This document shows, one piece after another, positions 6,922-15,449 of a stretch of DNA of 35,294 nucleotides. The notes beneath the pieces are model-generated. The model worked only from the letters and a program-made list of their open reading frames with translations, ran no database searches and was not told where the DNA came from. Origin of the DNA: a bacterium (lineage in GTDB: Bacteria; Bdellovibrionota_C; UBA2361; SZUA-149; JAQTWB01). A program made the position numbers and the translations under genes. Positions within the stretch are counted from its first letter, which is position 1. The number at the start of each line of letters is the position of its first letter. The stretch is from positions 1 to 35,294 of the forward strand of contig JAQTWB010000029.1 of NCBI GenBank assembly GCA_028689495.1, written 5' to 3'.

Positions 6922-7962
6922 ATGAAATTAGTCGCTTCAGTCATGGATCTTTGCGAACGGGGGATTATTCCCGATCCGGTTATTCGCTGGGGGATAAGGC
7001 AGATCATTCGCCGGGGACTCAATGCTGAACAGATTGAGAACGTTGCCCAGCATAATGCCCGTTTTCGGCAGTTCCTGCGCTCTCTTGATGATCAACCGCT
7101 CTGTGTAAATGAGGTTCAAAAAGAGAACTGGCAGGCTAAACAGCTACCCGTTGATTTTTTTCAGAAACTTCTAGGGCGTCATCTTAAATTCAGCGCCTGC
7201 TTCTGGCCGGTTGGAGTTCATGACCTTGACAGTTCAGAAGCTGAGGCGATGGCGCTGATTTGCCAGAGAGCTGGTTTGCAGGACGGAATGACAGTGCTCG
7301 ATATCGGCAGTGGTTGGGGGTCTTTGGCTCTTTGGATTGCCGAACACTACCCCAATTGCAAGGTGGTTGCCCTTTCTGCTCTGCAGCTTAACTGCGATTA
7401 TATCGAAGCCGAGGGCCGTAAATACCAGTTTGAGAATCTTCAGACAGTTTGTGGCGGTATCGATAGTTACCATCCTGAAGGACTTTACGATCGTGTGTTT
7501 GCCATTGAGGCTTTTATGCACACGGTGAATTACCGCGGGATTTTAAACAGAATATCGAACTGGCTTACTGATGACGGTAAGCTTTTTGTCGAGCTTTTCT
7601 GTCATCGTGAGCGGGCATATTATCTTGGAGAAGATTCTCCACGTAATTGGATGGGGCGATATTTCATTACTGCCGGGATTATGCCGTCGGATGATATGTT
7701 GCTTTATTTTCAGGAAGACCTGGTGCTGGAAGAACATTGGAGCCTTAATGGCTTGCATTATTCACAGACCGCAGACTGCTGGCTTGAAAATCTCGATCGA
7801 CGGCGTAATGAAGTAATGCCAATTATGCGCGAGAAATATAAAAAAGAGGCGGATCGCTGGTTCCACAAGTGGCGACTGTTTTGCATCACTCTTAGTGAGC
7901 TTTTCGCGATTCGCGAAGGCAACGAATGGTGGGTTTCTCAATATCTGATGAAGAAGCGCTGA
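6922..7962 (+). CDS. SAM-dependent methyltransferase, CFA synthase / coclaurine N-methyltransferase-like
   Basis: 346 residues. A helical N-terminal part (1-85) precedes the SAM-binding domain, with motif I VLDIGSGWGSLALWIAE (from 125). Then come segments typical of the CMAS family branch: LFVELFCHRE, a NWMGRYFITAGIMPSDD stretch, and LNGLHYSQTADCWLENLD. These segments resemble bacterial homologues of plant coclaurine N-methyltransferase more than classical cyclopropane synthase, so the substrate may be an amine or a lipid and cannot be told from sequence. AGGAA precedes the ATG. The gene converges on a kinase gene with only 2 nt between stops, which may allow antisense interference. Confidence 0.85.
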   Translation: MKLVASVMDLCERGIIPDPVIRWGIRQIIRRGLNAEQIENVAQHNARFRQFLRSLDDQPLCVNEVQKENWQAKQLPVDFFQKLLGRHLKFSACFWPVGVHDLDSSEAEAMALICQRAGLQDGMTVLDIGSGWGSLALWIAEHYPNCKVVALSALQLNCDYIEAEGRKYQFENLQTVCGGIDSYHPEGLYDRVFAIEAFMHTVNYRGILNRISNWLTDDGKLFVELFCHRERAYYLGEDSPRNWMGRYFITAGIMPSDDMLLYFQEDLVLEEHWSLNGLHYSQTADCWLENLDRRRNEVMPIMREKYKKEADRWFHKWRLFCITLSELFAIREGNEWWVSQYLMKKR

Positions 7963-7964
7963 AG

Positions 7965-9176
7965 TTACTCCCCAGTGACTTTTTTGCAGCGAAAAGCCGG
8001 GTCTTTGCTTGGTTCACTGAGAAAAACGGTTCGCCGACCGTCGGAGCATTGATACGAAGCGGTTGTAAATGTTGCTTCAAATTTTTCTGTGAGCTTGTTG
8101 ATGCCAAAATCAAGGGGCAAATCGGACAGCGGCGCTTTCTCTATCGAGAGTAGTAAAGCTGTGGCGAATGAAATGATAGCTCCGCCTAACAGAATATAAT
8201 GGAGTTTTTTGCGCATCAAAGCCCAGGCTGATGGCTTTAGCGTGATCTGTGGTATTCCGGTTTTCTTACTTTTATCTTTAATCGCTGATTTTTTGTCGAC
8301 TGATACAATTGGCAGCGTTGTCGAGTCCTTCCCGAGCAGATTTTTTTTCAGGATTCGGACGACCTCGTTCGTCGAGGCGTATCTTTCGTTTGGATCTTTG
8401 TTTGTCAGGCGGGTGACGAAATCTTCAAACCACTTCGGAATGTTCGGATCGATTTGCCGTGGAGAAGGAAGTTTTGTCTTGATATGCTTTTCCGCAAGTT
8501 CAAACCAACTATCCGCGGTAAACGGAAGTTTTCCGGTGGCCATTTGAAATGCCAGTATTCCCAGTGCGTAGAGGTCGGTGCGGAAGTCGACATTTTCTCC
8601 TTGAATCTGCTCGGGAGATAGGTAAGACGGGGTCCCGACGCAAACACCAGCCGTAGTCAAATCATGTTCTTTCTCAAACTTGCGGGCTAATCCAAAATCT
8701 ACAAGTTTTATTTCTCCTTTATGACTGATCAGCACATTCGCTGGTTTCAAATCGCGGTGGATAATTTGTTGAGAGTGCGCTTCCTCAAGTCCTTTGGCAA
8801 TTTCCAGCAGGATTTCCAGACATTCATTGAAACTGATTTTTTCGGTCGTGTCGGCGATACGTTCGGCCAGTGTAATGCCGTCAACGTATTCCATCGAAAT
8901 GAAGTAGAAGCCATCTCCCGCCTGACCGATGTCATAGATGCGAATGATATTCGGGTGGGCGAGCTTGCGGGCCAGCAGTGCTTCGTTGCGAAAACGAATG
9001 TAACTGCGTTCGTCTTTTGCCAGGTCCGGATGAAGAAGTTTAAGAACAACAAACTCGTTGTTGAGCACACGGTCGACAACGAGGTAGACGACACCTGTCG
9101 CACCTTCCCCCATACGTTCGACCAGCTCATATCGACCTGCGATCAGCTGTTTGTTTTGTTCCTTAGAATCTGACAT
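7965..9176 (-). CDS. Membrane-anchored Ser/Thr protein kinase with a Cys-containing exported tail
   Basis: 403 residues. The kinase domain (about 16-280) has glycine loop GEGATGVVY (23-31), ATP Lys46 in VVLKLL, Glu65, catalytic HRDLKPAN (140-147), DFG (160-162) and SPE (187-189). A Lys-rich juxtamembrane linker (about 281-325) leads to one transmembrane helix (about 326-345). A short periplasmic tail of about 58 residues follows and contains two cysteines around YQCSDGRRTVFLSEP, faintly like DUF4124 modules. The layout is that of PknB-type receptor kinases, but with a tiny sensor domain and no PASTA repeats. No ribosome site is evident before ATG 9176. It is divergent from the secreted protein at 9367. 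Confidence 0.92.
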   Translation of the reverse strand: MSDSKEQNKQLIAGRYELVERMGEGATGVVYLVVDRVLNNEFVVLKLLHPDLAKDERSYIRFRNEALLARKLAHPNIIRIYDIGQAGDGFYFISMEYVDGITLAERIADTTEKISFNECLEILLEIAKGLEEAHSQQIIHRDLKPANVLISHKGEIKLVDFGLARKFEKEHDLTTAGVCVGTPSYLSPEQIQGENVDFRTDLYALGILAFQMATGKLPFTADSWFELAEKHIKTKLPSPRQIDPNIPKWFEDFVTRLTNKDPNERYASTNEVVRILKKNLLGKDSTTLPIVSVDKKSAIKDKSKKTGIPQITLKPSAWALMRKKLHYILLGGAIISFATALLLSIEKAPLSDLPLDFGINKLTEKFEATFTTASYQCSDGRRTVFLSEPSKDPAFRCKKVTGE

Positions 9177-9366
9177 TTAAAGTTTTATAAGCACACATTC
9201 TGGCAAATTAACGTCCAACTATTCACAGGATGGCATGACGGTAGCCTAGCCGGCACGTTCCTGTCCGTAAAGTTTAGTCGGAAGTAATGGGCAGGTTCTT
9301 GAGAGGAAAACAGGCAGGTTGATTTTCTTTAGTAATTCAAATGAGATGGCGAGAGTCGAGGTGTGT

Positions 9367-10029
9367 ATGGGACGCAGCGTGAGTGAATATCGGATTGGTC
9401 AACACTTACTTTATGCGGTGTTGCTGTTTTGTTGTCTCCAGATATATGCCGGATGGCTTGTTGCTGAGCCTCTTGTTGCTTGTGGGCAGGATTATGTTGA
9501 AGAGGAGAGGGCAACGATGCTGGCCAGTGCCTCGACCTGGGCCAATCTGAGAAAGTCGCAGGGATCGCTTGCCGCAGAATCAAAGCGTCTGCTCGACATG
9601 ATTGGCGTAACCGGTAATGAAGAGGAAAATTCAGGCTTAAAATGTCCGGATGGTTGTCTTGATGGTAAGGTGGACTACCTTTTTTCTTCTGTGCCTCATA
9701 AATTCCTTAAAAACTACAGTGATGAAGATTACTGCTCGCAGATGCTGGAAAAGACGACCAAGGCGCCATTTGAGTTTAATGATCGCAGTTTCGTTTCACT
9801 TGATGAACTTAATGATTGGTTCTCTGAGTTCTCTCAGGGAAACGGTGATGATGGTGAGGAGCTTTATGAAAAATGCAACTCATCCTGTAGCCCTCAATAT
9901 TACAACGCTGTTAGTAAAGATCAGACAGGGACTTATCATGTCAACAGCAGGGTGATATGTGGACCCGCGCGCGACAAGTCTGACAATCAATACGACCTGC
10001 GTCTGGTTTTGCGGCGTAAATGCTTGTAA
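9367..10029 (+). CDS. Secreted Cys-rich protein of unknown function
   Basis: 220 residues from ATG 9367, preceded by GAGG at 5-nt spacing; a longer TTG-initiated frame begins at 9319 but has a poorer context. The N-terminus is a signal peptide or anchor (hydrophobic about 12-30 of the protein). The mature part is acidic, with cysteine groups CPDGC and CNSSCSPQY plus several single cysteines, suggesting disulfides and export. A C-terminal basic segment ends in RRKCL. No family is recognised. It is divergent from the transmembrane kinase across about 190 nt; a functional link with the kinase's exported tail is only a possibility. Confidence 0.7.
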   Translation: MGRSVSEYRIGQHLLYAVLLFCCLQIYAGWLVAEPLVACGQDYVEEERATMLASASTWANLRKSQGSLAAESKRLLDMIGVTGNEEENSGLKCPDGCLDGKVDYLFSSVPHKFLKNYSDEDYCSQMLEKTTKAPFEFNDRSFVSLDELNDWFSEFSQGNGDDGEELYEKCNSSCSPQYYNAVSKDQTGTYHVNSRVICGPARDKSDNQYDLRLVLRRKCL

Positions 10030-10320
10030 GGCATTTAGTAACTGCACTCACCTTATGAGTTTGGCCACAAAAGATTTGTAGGGGCGCCTCGAGAGGCGCC
10101 CGAATTCGCAGTTATATGGGAGCGGCGCGCCAGCGCCGCGACCCAATAACCAATATAGTCGTCGAAATATGTCGGCGCCCATAGGCGCCGGACAACTAAT
10201 AGATAAAAAGTATCCAGACCGAGCATGTCGTTCATTGGATTTTTTACTCCCAATGAAGCAAGTCAAATTCGGGAAATTTAAAGTCCGACGACTATATCCT
10301 ATAAGACCTGCAACACCGGA
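10030..10320. other. Hairpin-rich region between two convergent genes
   Basis: This 291-nt stretch holds no gene but is packed with inverted repeats: 10082-10089/10094-10101 (8 bp), 10122-10128/10133-10139 (7 bp), 10173-10179/10184-10190 (7 bp), 10231-10238/10250-10257 (8 bp) and the outer pair 10153-10164/10286-10297 (12 bp). Most of it belongs to the repeat family shared with 30121-30280. It may also provide transcription stops for the secreted-protein gene and galE. Confidence 0.7.
10039..10297. repeat. Bipartite palindromic repeat, locus 1
   Basis: The clear unit is 10152-10297. ATATAGTCGTCG (10153-10164) is the exact inverse of CGACGACTATAT (10286-10297), and the core TCGGGAAATTTAAA (10269-10282) ends 3 nt before the right arm. 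To the left, a hairpin linker (10119-10151), reading AGCGGCGCGCC and then GCGACCCAATAACCAATATA, matches the linker at 30186-30225. A weaker left unit may begin at TAACTGC (10039-10045), which pairs with GCAGTTA (10108-10114), but it lacks the core. The right unit is 146 nt because extra hairpins sit inside it. Confidence 0.65.
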
Positions 10321-11316
10321 TTAGTTGCAGAATCCGTCGGCCAGATGCCAATCAATTGCTGACTGAATAATATCTTCAATCTTGTGATATTGCGGCTTCC
10401 AACCCAGCACCGAGTTTATTTTCCCGGCATCGGCTACCAGCTCTGCTGGATCTCCTTCCCGCCGTGAGGCATTGACGAAATTAACTTTCCGGCCTGACAG
10501 CTGTTCAACGGTATCGATTACCTGCTGCACCGAATGGCCTTTGCCCGTGCCAATGTTGAAGAAATCGCTTTTGCCGCCACTTAGCAGGTATTCAAGTCCG
10601 ACGCGGTGGGCATCGGCGATATCGATAACATGGGCGTAGTCGCGAATGCAGGTGCCATCATCGGTCGGATAATCGCGGCCAAACACTTTTAGCTCTAACC
10701 CGTTATATGCTGAGGCGATGGCCAGAGGAATAAGGTGAGTTTCAGGGGAGTGCCGTTCGCCGATCTTCTGTTCGGGCAGAGCGCCTGCCGCATTGAAATA
10801 ACGAAAGGCGACAAAGTGCAGGTTGTAGGCCGAAGCATAATCACGAAGGATTTGTTCAATCATCAATTTCGACCAACCGTATGGACTGACAGGCGACTGT
10901 GGAGTCGTTTCATCAATTGGCAGTATTTTGGGAATGCCGTATGTGGCGCAGGTGGAAGAAAAAATAAGTTTATCGACATTATGGCGTAACATTGCCGAGA
11001 GAAGGGCGAGTGTGCTGCCGACATTGTTGCGATAGTAGCGAGCTGGGTCAGTGACTGATTCTCCGACATAACTCGAAGCGGCAAAGTGCATCACTGCGCA
11101 GTATTGCTCTTTGCTGAATATCTGGTCGAGAAAAGTCTCATCGCTTAGCTCACCAGCAAATATCTCCACTCCGAGTCGTTCGGCGATGTCGTGATTGCCG
11201 CGGGAGAAGTTGTCGACAATAACAGGCTGCCAGCCGAATTCTTTCAAGCGGGCTACGGCATGACTGCCGATATATCCACCACCACCAGCGATGATAATTT
11301 TTTTGCTTTTATTCAT
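10321..11316 (-). CDS. galE: UDP-glucose 4-epimerase
   Basis: 331 residues, the usual GalE length. The N-terminal Rossmann motif is GGGGYIGS (11-18). The catalytic set is visible as SSTCATYG (Ser/Thr at 120-122) and YGWSK (Tyr146, Lys150), typical of extended short-chain dehydrogenases. Further GalE signatures are FRYFNAAGA and RDYAHVIDIADAH. The enzyme interconverts UDP-glucose and UDP-galactose, supplying sugar for lipopolysaccharide or exopolysaccharide. No other sugar gene flanks it. It lies 301 nt downstream of flgE on the same strand, with a strong palindrome between, so it is probably transcribed separately. The ribosome site before ATG 11316 is weak. Confidence 0.95.
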   Translation of the reverse strand: MNKSKKIIIAGGGGYIGSHAVARLKEFGWQPVIVDNFSRGNHDIAERLGVEIFAGELSDETFLDQIFSKEQYCAVMHFAASSYVGESVTDPARYYRNNVGSTLALLSAMLRHNVDKLIFSSTCATYGIPKILPIDETTPQSPVSPYGWSKLMIEQILRDYASAYNLHFVAFRYFNAAGALPEQKIGERHSPETHLIPLAIASAYNGLELKVFGRDYPTDDGTCIRDYAHVIDIADAHRVGLEYLLSGGKSDFFNIGTGKGHSVQQVIDTVEQLSGRKVNFVNASRREGDPAELVADAGKINSVLGWKPQYHKIEDIIQSAIDWHLADGFCN

Positions 11317-11617
11317 CTCAAAAGCCCCAGATTGGTAAAAAGTAGCGGGAAGAGCGACACGATGAAAAATCTTTGATTTTTCAACTGAATGTTCAGAGCA
11401 TTGTTCAATCGGTATACATTGAAGATGGTTGATTTGTCGAGAGGCGTAAACTATGGGGTGCCGAGCACCAGTTCGGCGCCGAGCTGGTGCTCGGCACCCC
11501 AGCAGCGATAATTTCGACTCTCACCTTTAATTGGCTTTTATCGAGCTGCAAATTCAGGCAATCCCGGACATGACAATCTCGCCACAGGCTTTCATGTCAC
11601 ATACAGACAGCGGATAA
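11317..11617. other. Intergenic region between flgE and galE
   Basis: 301 nt without a supported gene. Its one striking feature is the long palindrome at 11455-11500. A galE promoter must lie between the palindrome and 11317, but no clear -35/-10 pair was found. Confidence 0.5.
11455..11500. repeat. Perfect 17-bp palindrome downstream of flgE
   Basis: GGGGTGCCGAGCACCAG (11455-11471) is the exact inverse of 11484-11500. The 12-nt loop itself contains the palindrome CGGCGCCG. On the minus strand it follows flgE by about 120 nt and lacks a T-run. It may terminate transcription, but its GC-rich composition against AT-richer flanks suggests a REP-like interspersed element. Confidence 0.8.
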
Positions 11618-12898
11618 TTATCCGGCCAGGCTGATAATTTCGTTAAGCAACTGGTCGATACTTTGAATGACTCGGGAACTTCCCTGAAAGCCCCGTTGCA
11701 GTGTGATGATTTTAATAAAGTCACTTGCAAGGTCGACGGTTGAAAGCTCAAGTGACCCCGAGGCGATGCTGCCCAGTTTTCCTGTATTGGCCTGACCGAC
11801 AACCGGTTCACCGGAGGTCGTTGTTTCGACAAATAGCGATCCGCCGACACGCTGCAAGTCTTCCGGGCTGGCAAAGGTCGAAAGTGCGATTGTGCCGATA
11901 ATTGAACTCTGTCCGTTGTCGAGCAAGGCAAACAGTTTTCCATCGCCGTCTACACTAAAGGAGACAATGTTGCCCGCACCTTCTCCGTCCTGGGTGATCG
12001 AGTTGATCCCCGAAGGACTGGAAAACTGCGTAAAGCGTTCCATCGATAGTGTATAGTTGCCGGCATTCGAACCGTTGCTCCAGGGCACAGGATTCATTGT
12101 AATATCGATTCCAGTTGGAGGCACGGCTGTTCTTTGTCCGTCGCCGCCAAAGGTCATAGTTGTTGTTCCTACCTGGAATGGTTCTCCGGCAGTGCCACCC
12201 AACACCTCGCCGGCGTCGACATAAGCGTAGGCTTCCCATTCTCCGGCAGTTGGTGTTTTGAAGTAGTAAATTGTCATCGTATGCGGGTCGCCGAGAGAAT
12301 CGTAGACGTCGAGGAACGTCGAATACGTCGCTGTGTTGCTCAAGTTGGCAAAAGTAAGAGGCGCCGGTGGAATGTTAGCCAGTGGGACTGATGCAGCTCC
12401 GGCGTCGAGGTTTCCGCCGATGGTAACTGCAGTTGTTTCAACGTTGTCCAGAGTTGCCTGGTTGACGTTTAGTGATTGCAGTCCCCCGGCGCCGTTTGAG
12501 GGGAAGCCGAGCACAGTGTAACCGTTCTGGTTCAGCAATGTTCCATCGGTGTCGATTTTGAAGTTACCAGCGCGAGTGTAGTAGCGGGCGCCGGCGTTGT
12601 CGACCATAAAAAATCCATCGCCGTTTATGCCGAGGTCGAGTCCACGACCGGTTATTTCAAATGTCCCCTGGTTAAAAATCGGGCGGATAGCCTGGACGTT
12701 ACTACCACTACCAGCAGTCAGGTTGGCAGCTCCTGCTCCACTGATGCTTCCAGCGAGCAAGTCGGTAAATTCGGCACGACTGGCCTTGAAACCAACGGTG
12801 TTGGCGTTGGCCACGTTATCCGATACTACGGAAATTGCCGCTCCATGCGACTGAATTCCGGCGCGCCCGGCAAAAAGTCCATCAGAAATACTAGGCAT
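11618..12898 (-). CDS. flgE: Flagellar hook protein FlgE
   Basis: 426 residues, in the normal FlgE range. The N-terminus has the flagellar rod/hook signature: the ISVVSDNVANANTVGFKASR stretch, with a preceding GLFAGRAGIQ. A central FlgE D2-type segment, LDVYDSLGDPHTMTIYYFK, follows. The C-terminus carries the coiled-coil signature LASDFIKIITLQRGFQ and ends in NEIISLAG. FlgE forms the hook that joins rod and filament and is exported by the flagellar type III apparatus. GGAGG lies 7 nt before ATG 12898. It is the last gene of fliK-flgD-flgE, with 120 nt after flgD, so an extra internal promoter is possible. Confidence 0.95.
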   Translation of the reverse strand: MPSISDGLFAGRAGIQSHGAAISVVSDNVANANTVGFKASRAEFTDLLAGSISGAGAANLTAGSGSNVQAIRPIFNQGTFEITGRGLDLGINGDGFFMVDNAGARYYTRAGNFKIDTDGTLLNQNGYTVLGFPSNGAGGLQSLNVNQATLDNVETTAVTIGGNLDAGAASVPLANIPPAPLTFANLSNTATYSTFLDVYDSLGDPHTMTIYYFKTPTAGEWEAYAYVDAGEVLGGTAGEPFQVGTTTMTFGGDGQRTAVPPTGIDITMNPVPWSNGSNAGNYTLSMERFTQFSSPSGINSITQDGEGAGNIVSFSVDGDGKLFALLDNGQSSIIGTIALSTFASPEDLQRVGGSLFVETTTSGEPVVGQANTGKLGSIASGSLELSTVDLASDFIKIITLQRGFQGSSRVIQSIDQLLNEIISLAG

Positions 12899-13018
12899 AT
12901 AAAAACCTCCATCTCATAGAACAATACAGCAGAGCGATAAACAATCCGTTGAGATCGCCAGGCAACAAGGTTCCGATTACATCAAAGTCTATTAGTAAGT
13001 ATCGAATTCTTCCGAAGC

Positions 13019-13717
13019 TTATCCTGTATAGACTTCCTTAATGTCCGCCATGGACACTTCCGCGCCATCAATAATCAATTTTGGCTCAGGTTCGAGAACA
13101 AAGCCCTCGACTGTGCCGGTTACTTTCGAATCTATTGTTTGAAAAGCTCCGCTTTGGTTCACGGCAACGACGCGAATCGAGTAGTCACCGTCTTGAGCGG
13201 TCAAGTTATTTAGCTCGACAACCTGCTTACCGGCTTTGGCATCTGTGATTTCCATTGAATGGGCAACCGCACCAGCTTCATTGAGAAAATCGATCCGTGC
13301 GGACTGCACTCCTTCGGGGAGGGTAGTCAGAATGTTTGGTCCTTTGCCGCCCTTGATCGCGGCAGTTCCATCTCCGAGAACAACCTGATGGCCAAGGAAA
13401 GATGCCATTGAGGTGATACTGGATGAATCTGTTCCACCAAGTTTGTCGAGTTTCTGGTTAATTGAAAGCAATTGTTCCACCTGGCTGAACTGCGCGAGTT
13501 GCACGGCGAACTCATCGCTGTTCATCGGGTCCATCGGGTCCTGGTTTTGCAACTGATTGACCAGCAGAGAGAGAAATTCTTTTTGGGTGACAGTTTCTCC
13601 GCCGGTTAGAGAGGTAGCGGCATTTTTGCTGGCAGTGCTTTGGCTCGGCGCATTAGACTGGTTGATCGCCTGTTGTATGCCAGTGGTGCCGGTAGTTGTT
13701 ATTTTATTATCTGCCAT
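13019..13717 (-). CDS. flgD: Flagellar hook assembly scaffold FlgD
   Basis: 232 residues. After a Ser/Thr/Asn-rich leader, the FlgD N-terminal signature EFLSLLVNQLQNQDPMDPMN (48-67) is clear, followed by FAVQLAQFSQVEQL. The C-terminal half looks like the FlgD Tudor/Ig-like region (VVLGDGTAAIKGG, then DGDYSIRVVAVNQSG). FlgD caps the growing hook and is needed for addition of FlgE subunits, the product of the next gene. It starts 52 nt after fliK; an AGGAAAG motif precedes the ATG. Length and order match flagellar hook operons. Confidence 0.95.
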   Translation of the reverse strand: MADNKITTTGTTGIQQAINQSNAPSQSTASKNAATSLTGGETVTQKEFLSLLVNQLQNQDPMDPMNSDEFAVQLAQFSQVEQLLSINQKLDKLGGTDSSSITSMASFLGHQVVLGDGTAAIKGGKGPNILTTLPEGVQSARIDFLNEAGAVAHSMEITDAKAGKQVVELNNLTAQDGDYSIRVVAVNQSGAFQTIDSKVTGTVEGFVLEPEPKLIIDGAEVSMADIKEVYTG

Positions 13718-13769
13718 AATCTTTCCTCATTGTACGTTGCCACAAGGCAGTTGTTTACCTATGTTTAGT

Positions 13770-15224
13770 TCAGGCAATCCACCCTGGAACTCCATCTGCT
13801 GCAGTATTCATCGCCGCTGAGGCAATTGCTGTCATCGGTGAGTTTTTTGCTCCACCGCGTTCGGAGTTGTTATTTTGTTCACTGCTGTTGCCGGAAAGAA
13901 AACCACCGGCACCGGCATCCGTTGCGAGATTGATAGTAGCACCAGCGCTACTTTCTGCGCCAAAAGAAACTACGATGTTTTCTGCCTTGAAACCGACGCT
14001 TGAGAGAAGCTGCATAATTTCCGGGACACGCTGTCTGAGAGAATCTTCAACATCAGAGTTTTCAGCTGAGATACGGGCGTGGAGCTGGTCAGAGCGTTGT
14101 GTGACTTTAAGTGTGACATTCCCAAGTTCTGGCGGATCGAGACGGACAACCATCGAAGTTCCGCCCTTGTTGCGTGCGGCTGAAACGAGCATGTCTTTGA
14201 TTTGGTTGATAGCTTCGAGCTGTGAGCTTTGATGAGCCAAGGCCGCTTTTGCAACTGTTTTTCCAGCACTGCTGGCCAGTTCTTTCATGTTGGAGAATGC
14301 GGCAAAACCCTTAGCTCCGGTGTCGCCACCGGTATTGGCGCCATTGTCGGTCATGGCAGCTTGAACCATTCTTCCGTTAAGAACTTCTGCGAGTTGAGCT
14401 GTCAGTTGCATCGCCGAGCGACCTTCTCCGGCAAATGGTGTTTTTGCCCCTTGGGTCAGGGAAAATTCGGGAGCACCGGCTACTTCAATGCCAGTTTGGG
14501 CAAACTCCGACATAAATAATTCGACCTTGGTGTCAGGCTTTTCTGTAGAGACCTTGCCAACTTCCTTTGCGGTTGTGGCAGATTTTACAACTTCTGGTTT
14601 GTCATTTACGGCAAGTTGGCTGTCGAGCGCCTCTGCAATTGCCAGCTGTTCCACTACAGCAGATTCAGCGCGTTTGTGTTGGCTTTTGCCCGAATCCACC
14701 TGGGCCATAGAATTTGATTCTGACGTTTGAGTTGATTTTTGGTCGCGGCCATCTTTCTCGACATTACGTGCCATCCTGTCCGTTGAAGTCAGTGATTCCT
14801 CAGCCTGGTCAGTGACAACTTCTTCGTTTGTGGTGTCGGTTGAAGTGGCTTTGTTGTTCTTGGACTTTTCGTTTGTTTTGACTTCCTGCTTGGCGTTTCT
14901 GTTTTCGCGGAGTGCTATCTGCGTATCGCTGTTTTTGTCATCCTGTGGAGTGACCGAGTTTTCCTTGGCGGCATTCTGGTTTTCGCCGATATTGGCCCAT
15001 CCGGCCTCCGGGACCTGACTTACACTGACTCGTTGTAGCATATTATGGAATAGAGCAATGAATGCCTGAGCCGTGTCGCCGAGACCCTGTTCATTATTGC
15101 GTTCATCGGCACGCTTATCGGCACCGGCAGTGGTTGCCCGGTTCTGATGCTGTTCTGATACTGTTGTTACGCTGCTCATTATATATTGTCCCACTAAGTT
15201 TCTGAGTGCTCGCATCCAGTCCAT
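13770..15224 (-). CDS. fliK: Flagellar hook-length control protein FliK
   Basis: 484 residues. Residues 1-340 are low complexity, hydrophilic and rich in Ser, Thr, Asn, Gln and Lys, as in other FliK proteins, where this part acts as a ruler. The conserved C-terminal Flg_hook domain is at about 350-425, with VVRLDPPELGNVTLKV (Leu-Asp-Pro-Pro from 362) and LRQRVPEIMQLLSSVGF. FliK stops hook growth and switches export to filament proteins. The start at 15224 has AAGGAA about 7 nt upstream; a second ATG at 15179 is possible but has a weaker site. It is the first gene of the operon, with a sigma-54-type promoter 43-59 nt upstream. Confidence 0.9.
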   Translation of the reverse strand: MDWMRALRNLVGQYIMSSVTTVSEQHQNRATTAGADKRADERNNEQGLGDTAQAFIALFHNMLQRVSVSQVPEAGWANIGENQNAAKENSVTPQDDKNSDTQIALRENRNAKQEVKTNEKSKNNKATSTDTTNEEVVTDQAEESLTSTDRMARNVEKDGRDQKSTQTSESNSMAQVDSGKSQHKRAESAVVEQLAIAEALDSQLAVNDKPEVVKSATTAKEVGKVSTEKPDTKVELFMSEFAQTGIEVAGAPEFSLTQGAKTPFAGEGRSAMQLTAQLAEVLNGRMVQAAMTDNGANTGGDTGAKGFAAFSNMKELASSAGKTVAKAALAHQSSQLEAINQIKDMLVSAARNKGGTSMVVRLDPPELGNVTLKVTQRSDQLHARISAENSDVEDSLRQRVPEIMQLLSSVGFKAENIVVSFGAESSAGATINLATDAGAGGFLSGNSSEQNNNSERGGAKNSPMTAIASAAMNTAADGVPGWIA

Positions 15225-15266
15225 GTTCTGTTCCTTATTCCGCAGGAAAGAACTCTGACTGATAGA

Positions 15267-15283
15267 GGCAATTCCCGTTCCAA
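15267..15283 (-). promoter_or_regulatory. Sigma-54 (-24/-12) promoter of fliK-flgD-flgE
   Basis: On the minus strand the sequence reads TTGGAACGGGAATTGCC, with GG and GC separated by exactly 10 nt. It matches TGGCACG-N4-TTGC at all but one of the conserved positions. Initiation about 12 nt downstream of the GC, near 15256, would give a leader of about 30 nt before the fliK ATG. RpoN control of hook genes is common in flagellated proteobacteria, so site and context agree. Confidence 0.75.
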
Positions 15284-15449
15284 CTTTGTTGGCATTTATG
15301 CAGAAAGTCTAACTAGCTGTAATTACGAAAGTATGCCTGACGGAGCACCTTGGGTAAGTAACCCGGTTCCACCTGGAGAATTGTATTGCGGCAAAAACTA
15401 CCTCTACTGCTGATGGATATTGCCGGAGTGCGTACTTCGGTGTGGTCCT

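Noticed and set aside
10048..10266. Short open frames on the minus strand
   Set aside because: They lie across hairpins of the repeat element, with no recognisable protein and no ribosome site.
10030..10320. CRISPR array
   Set aside because: The repeated pieces are inverted and unevenly spaced, with no regular direct repeats or spacers and no cas genes.
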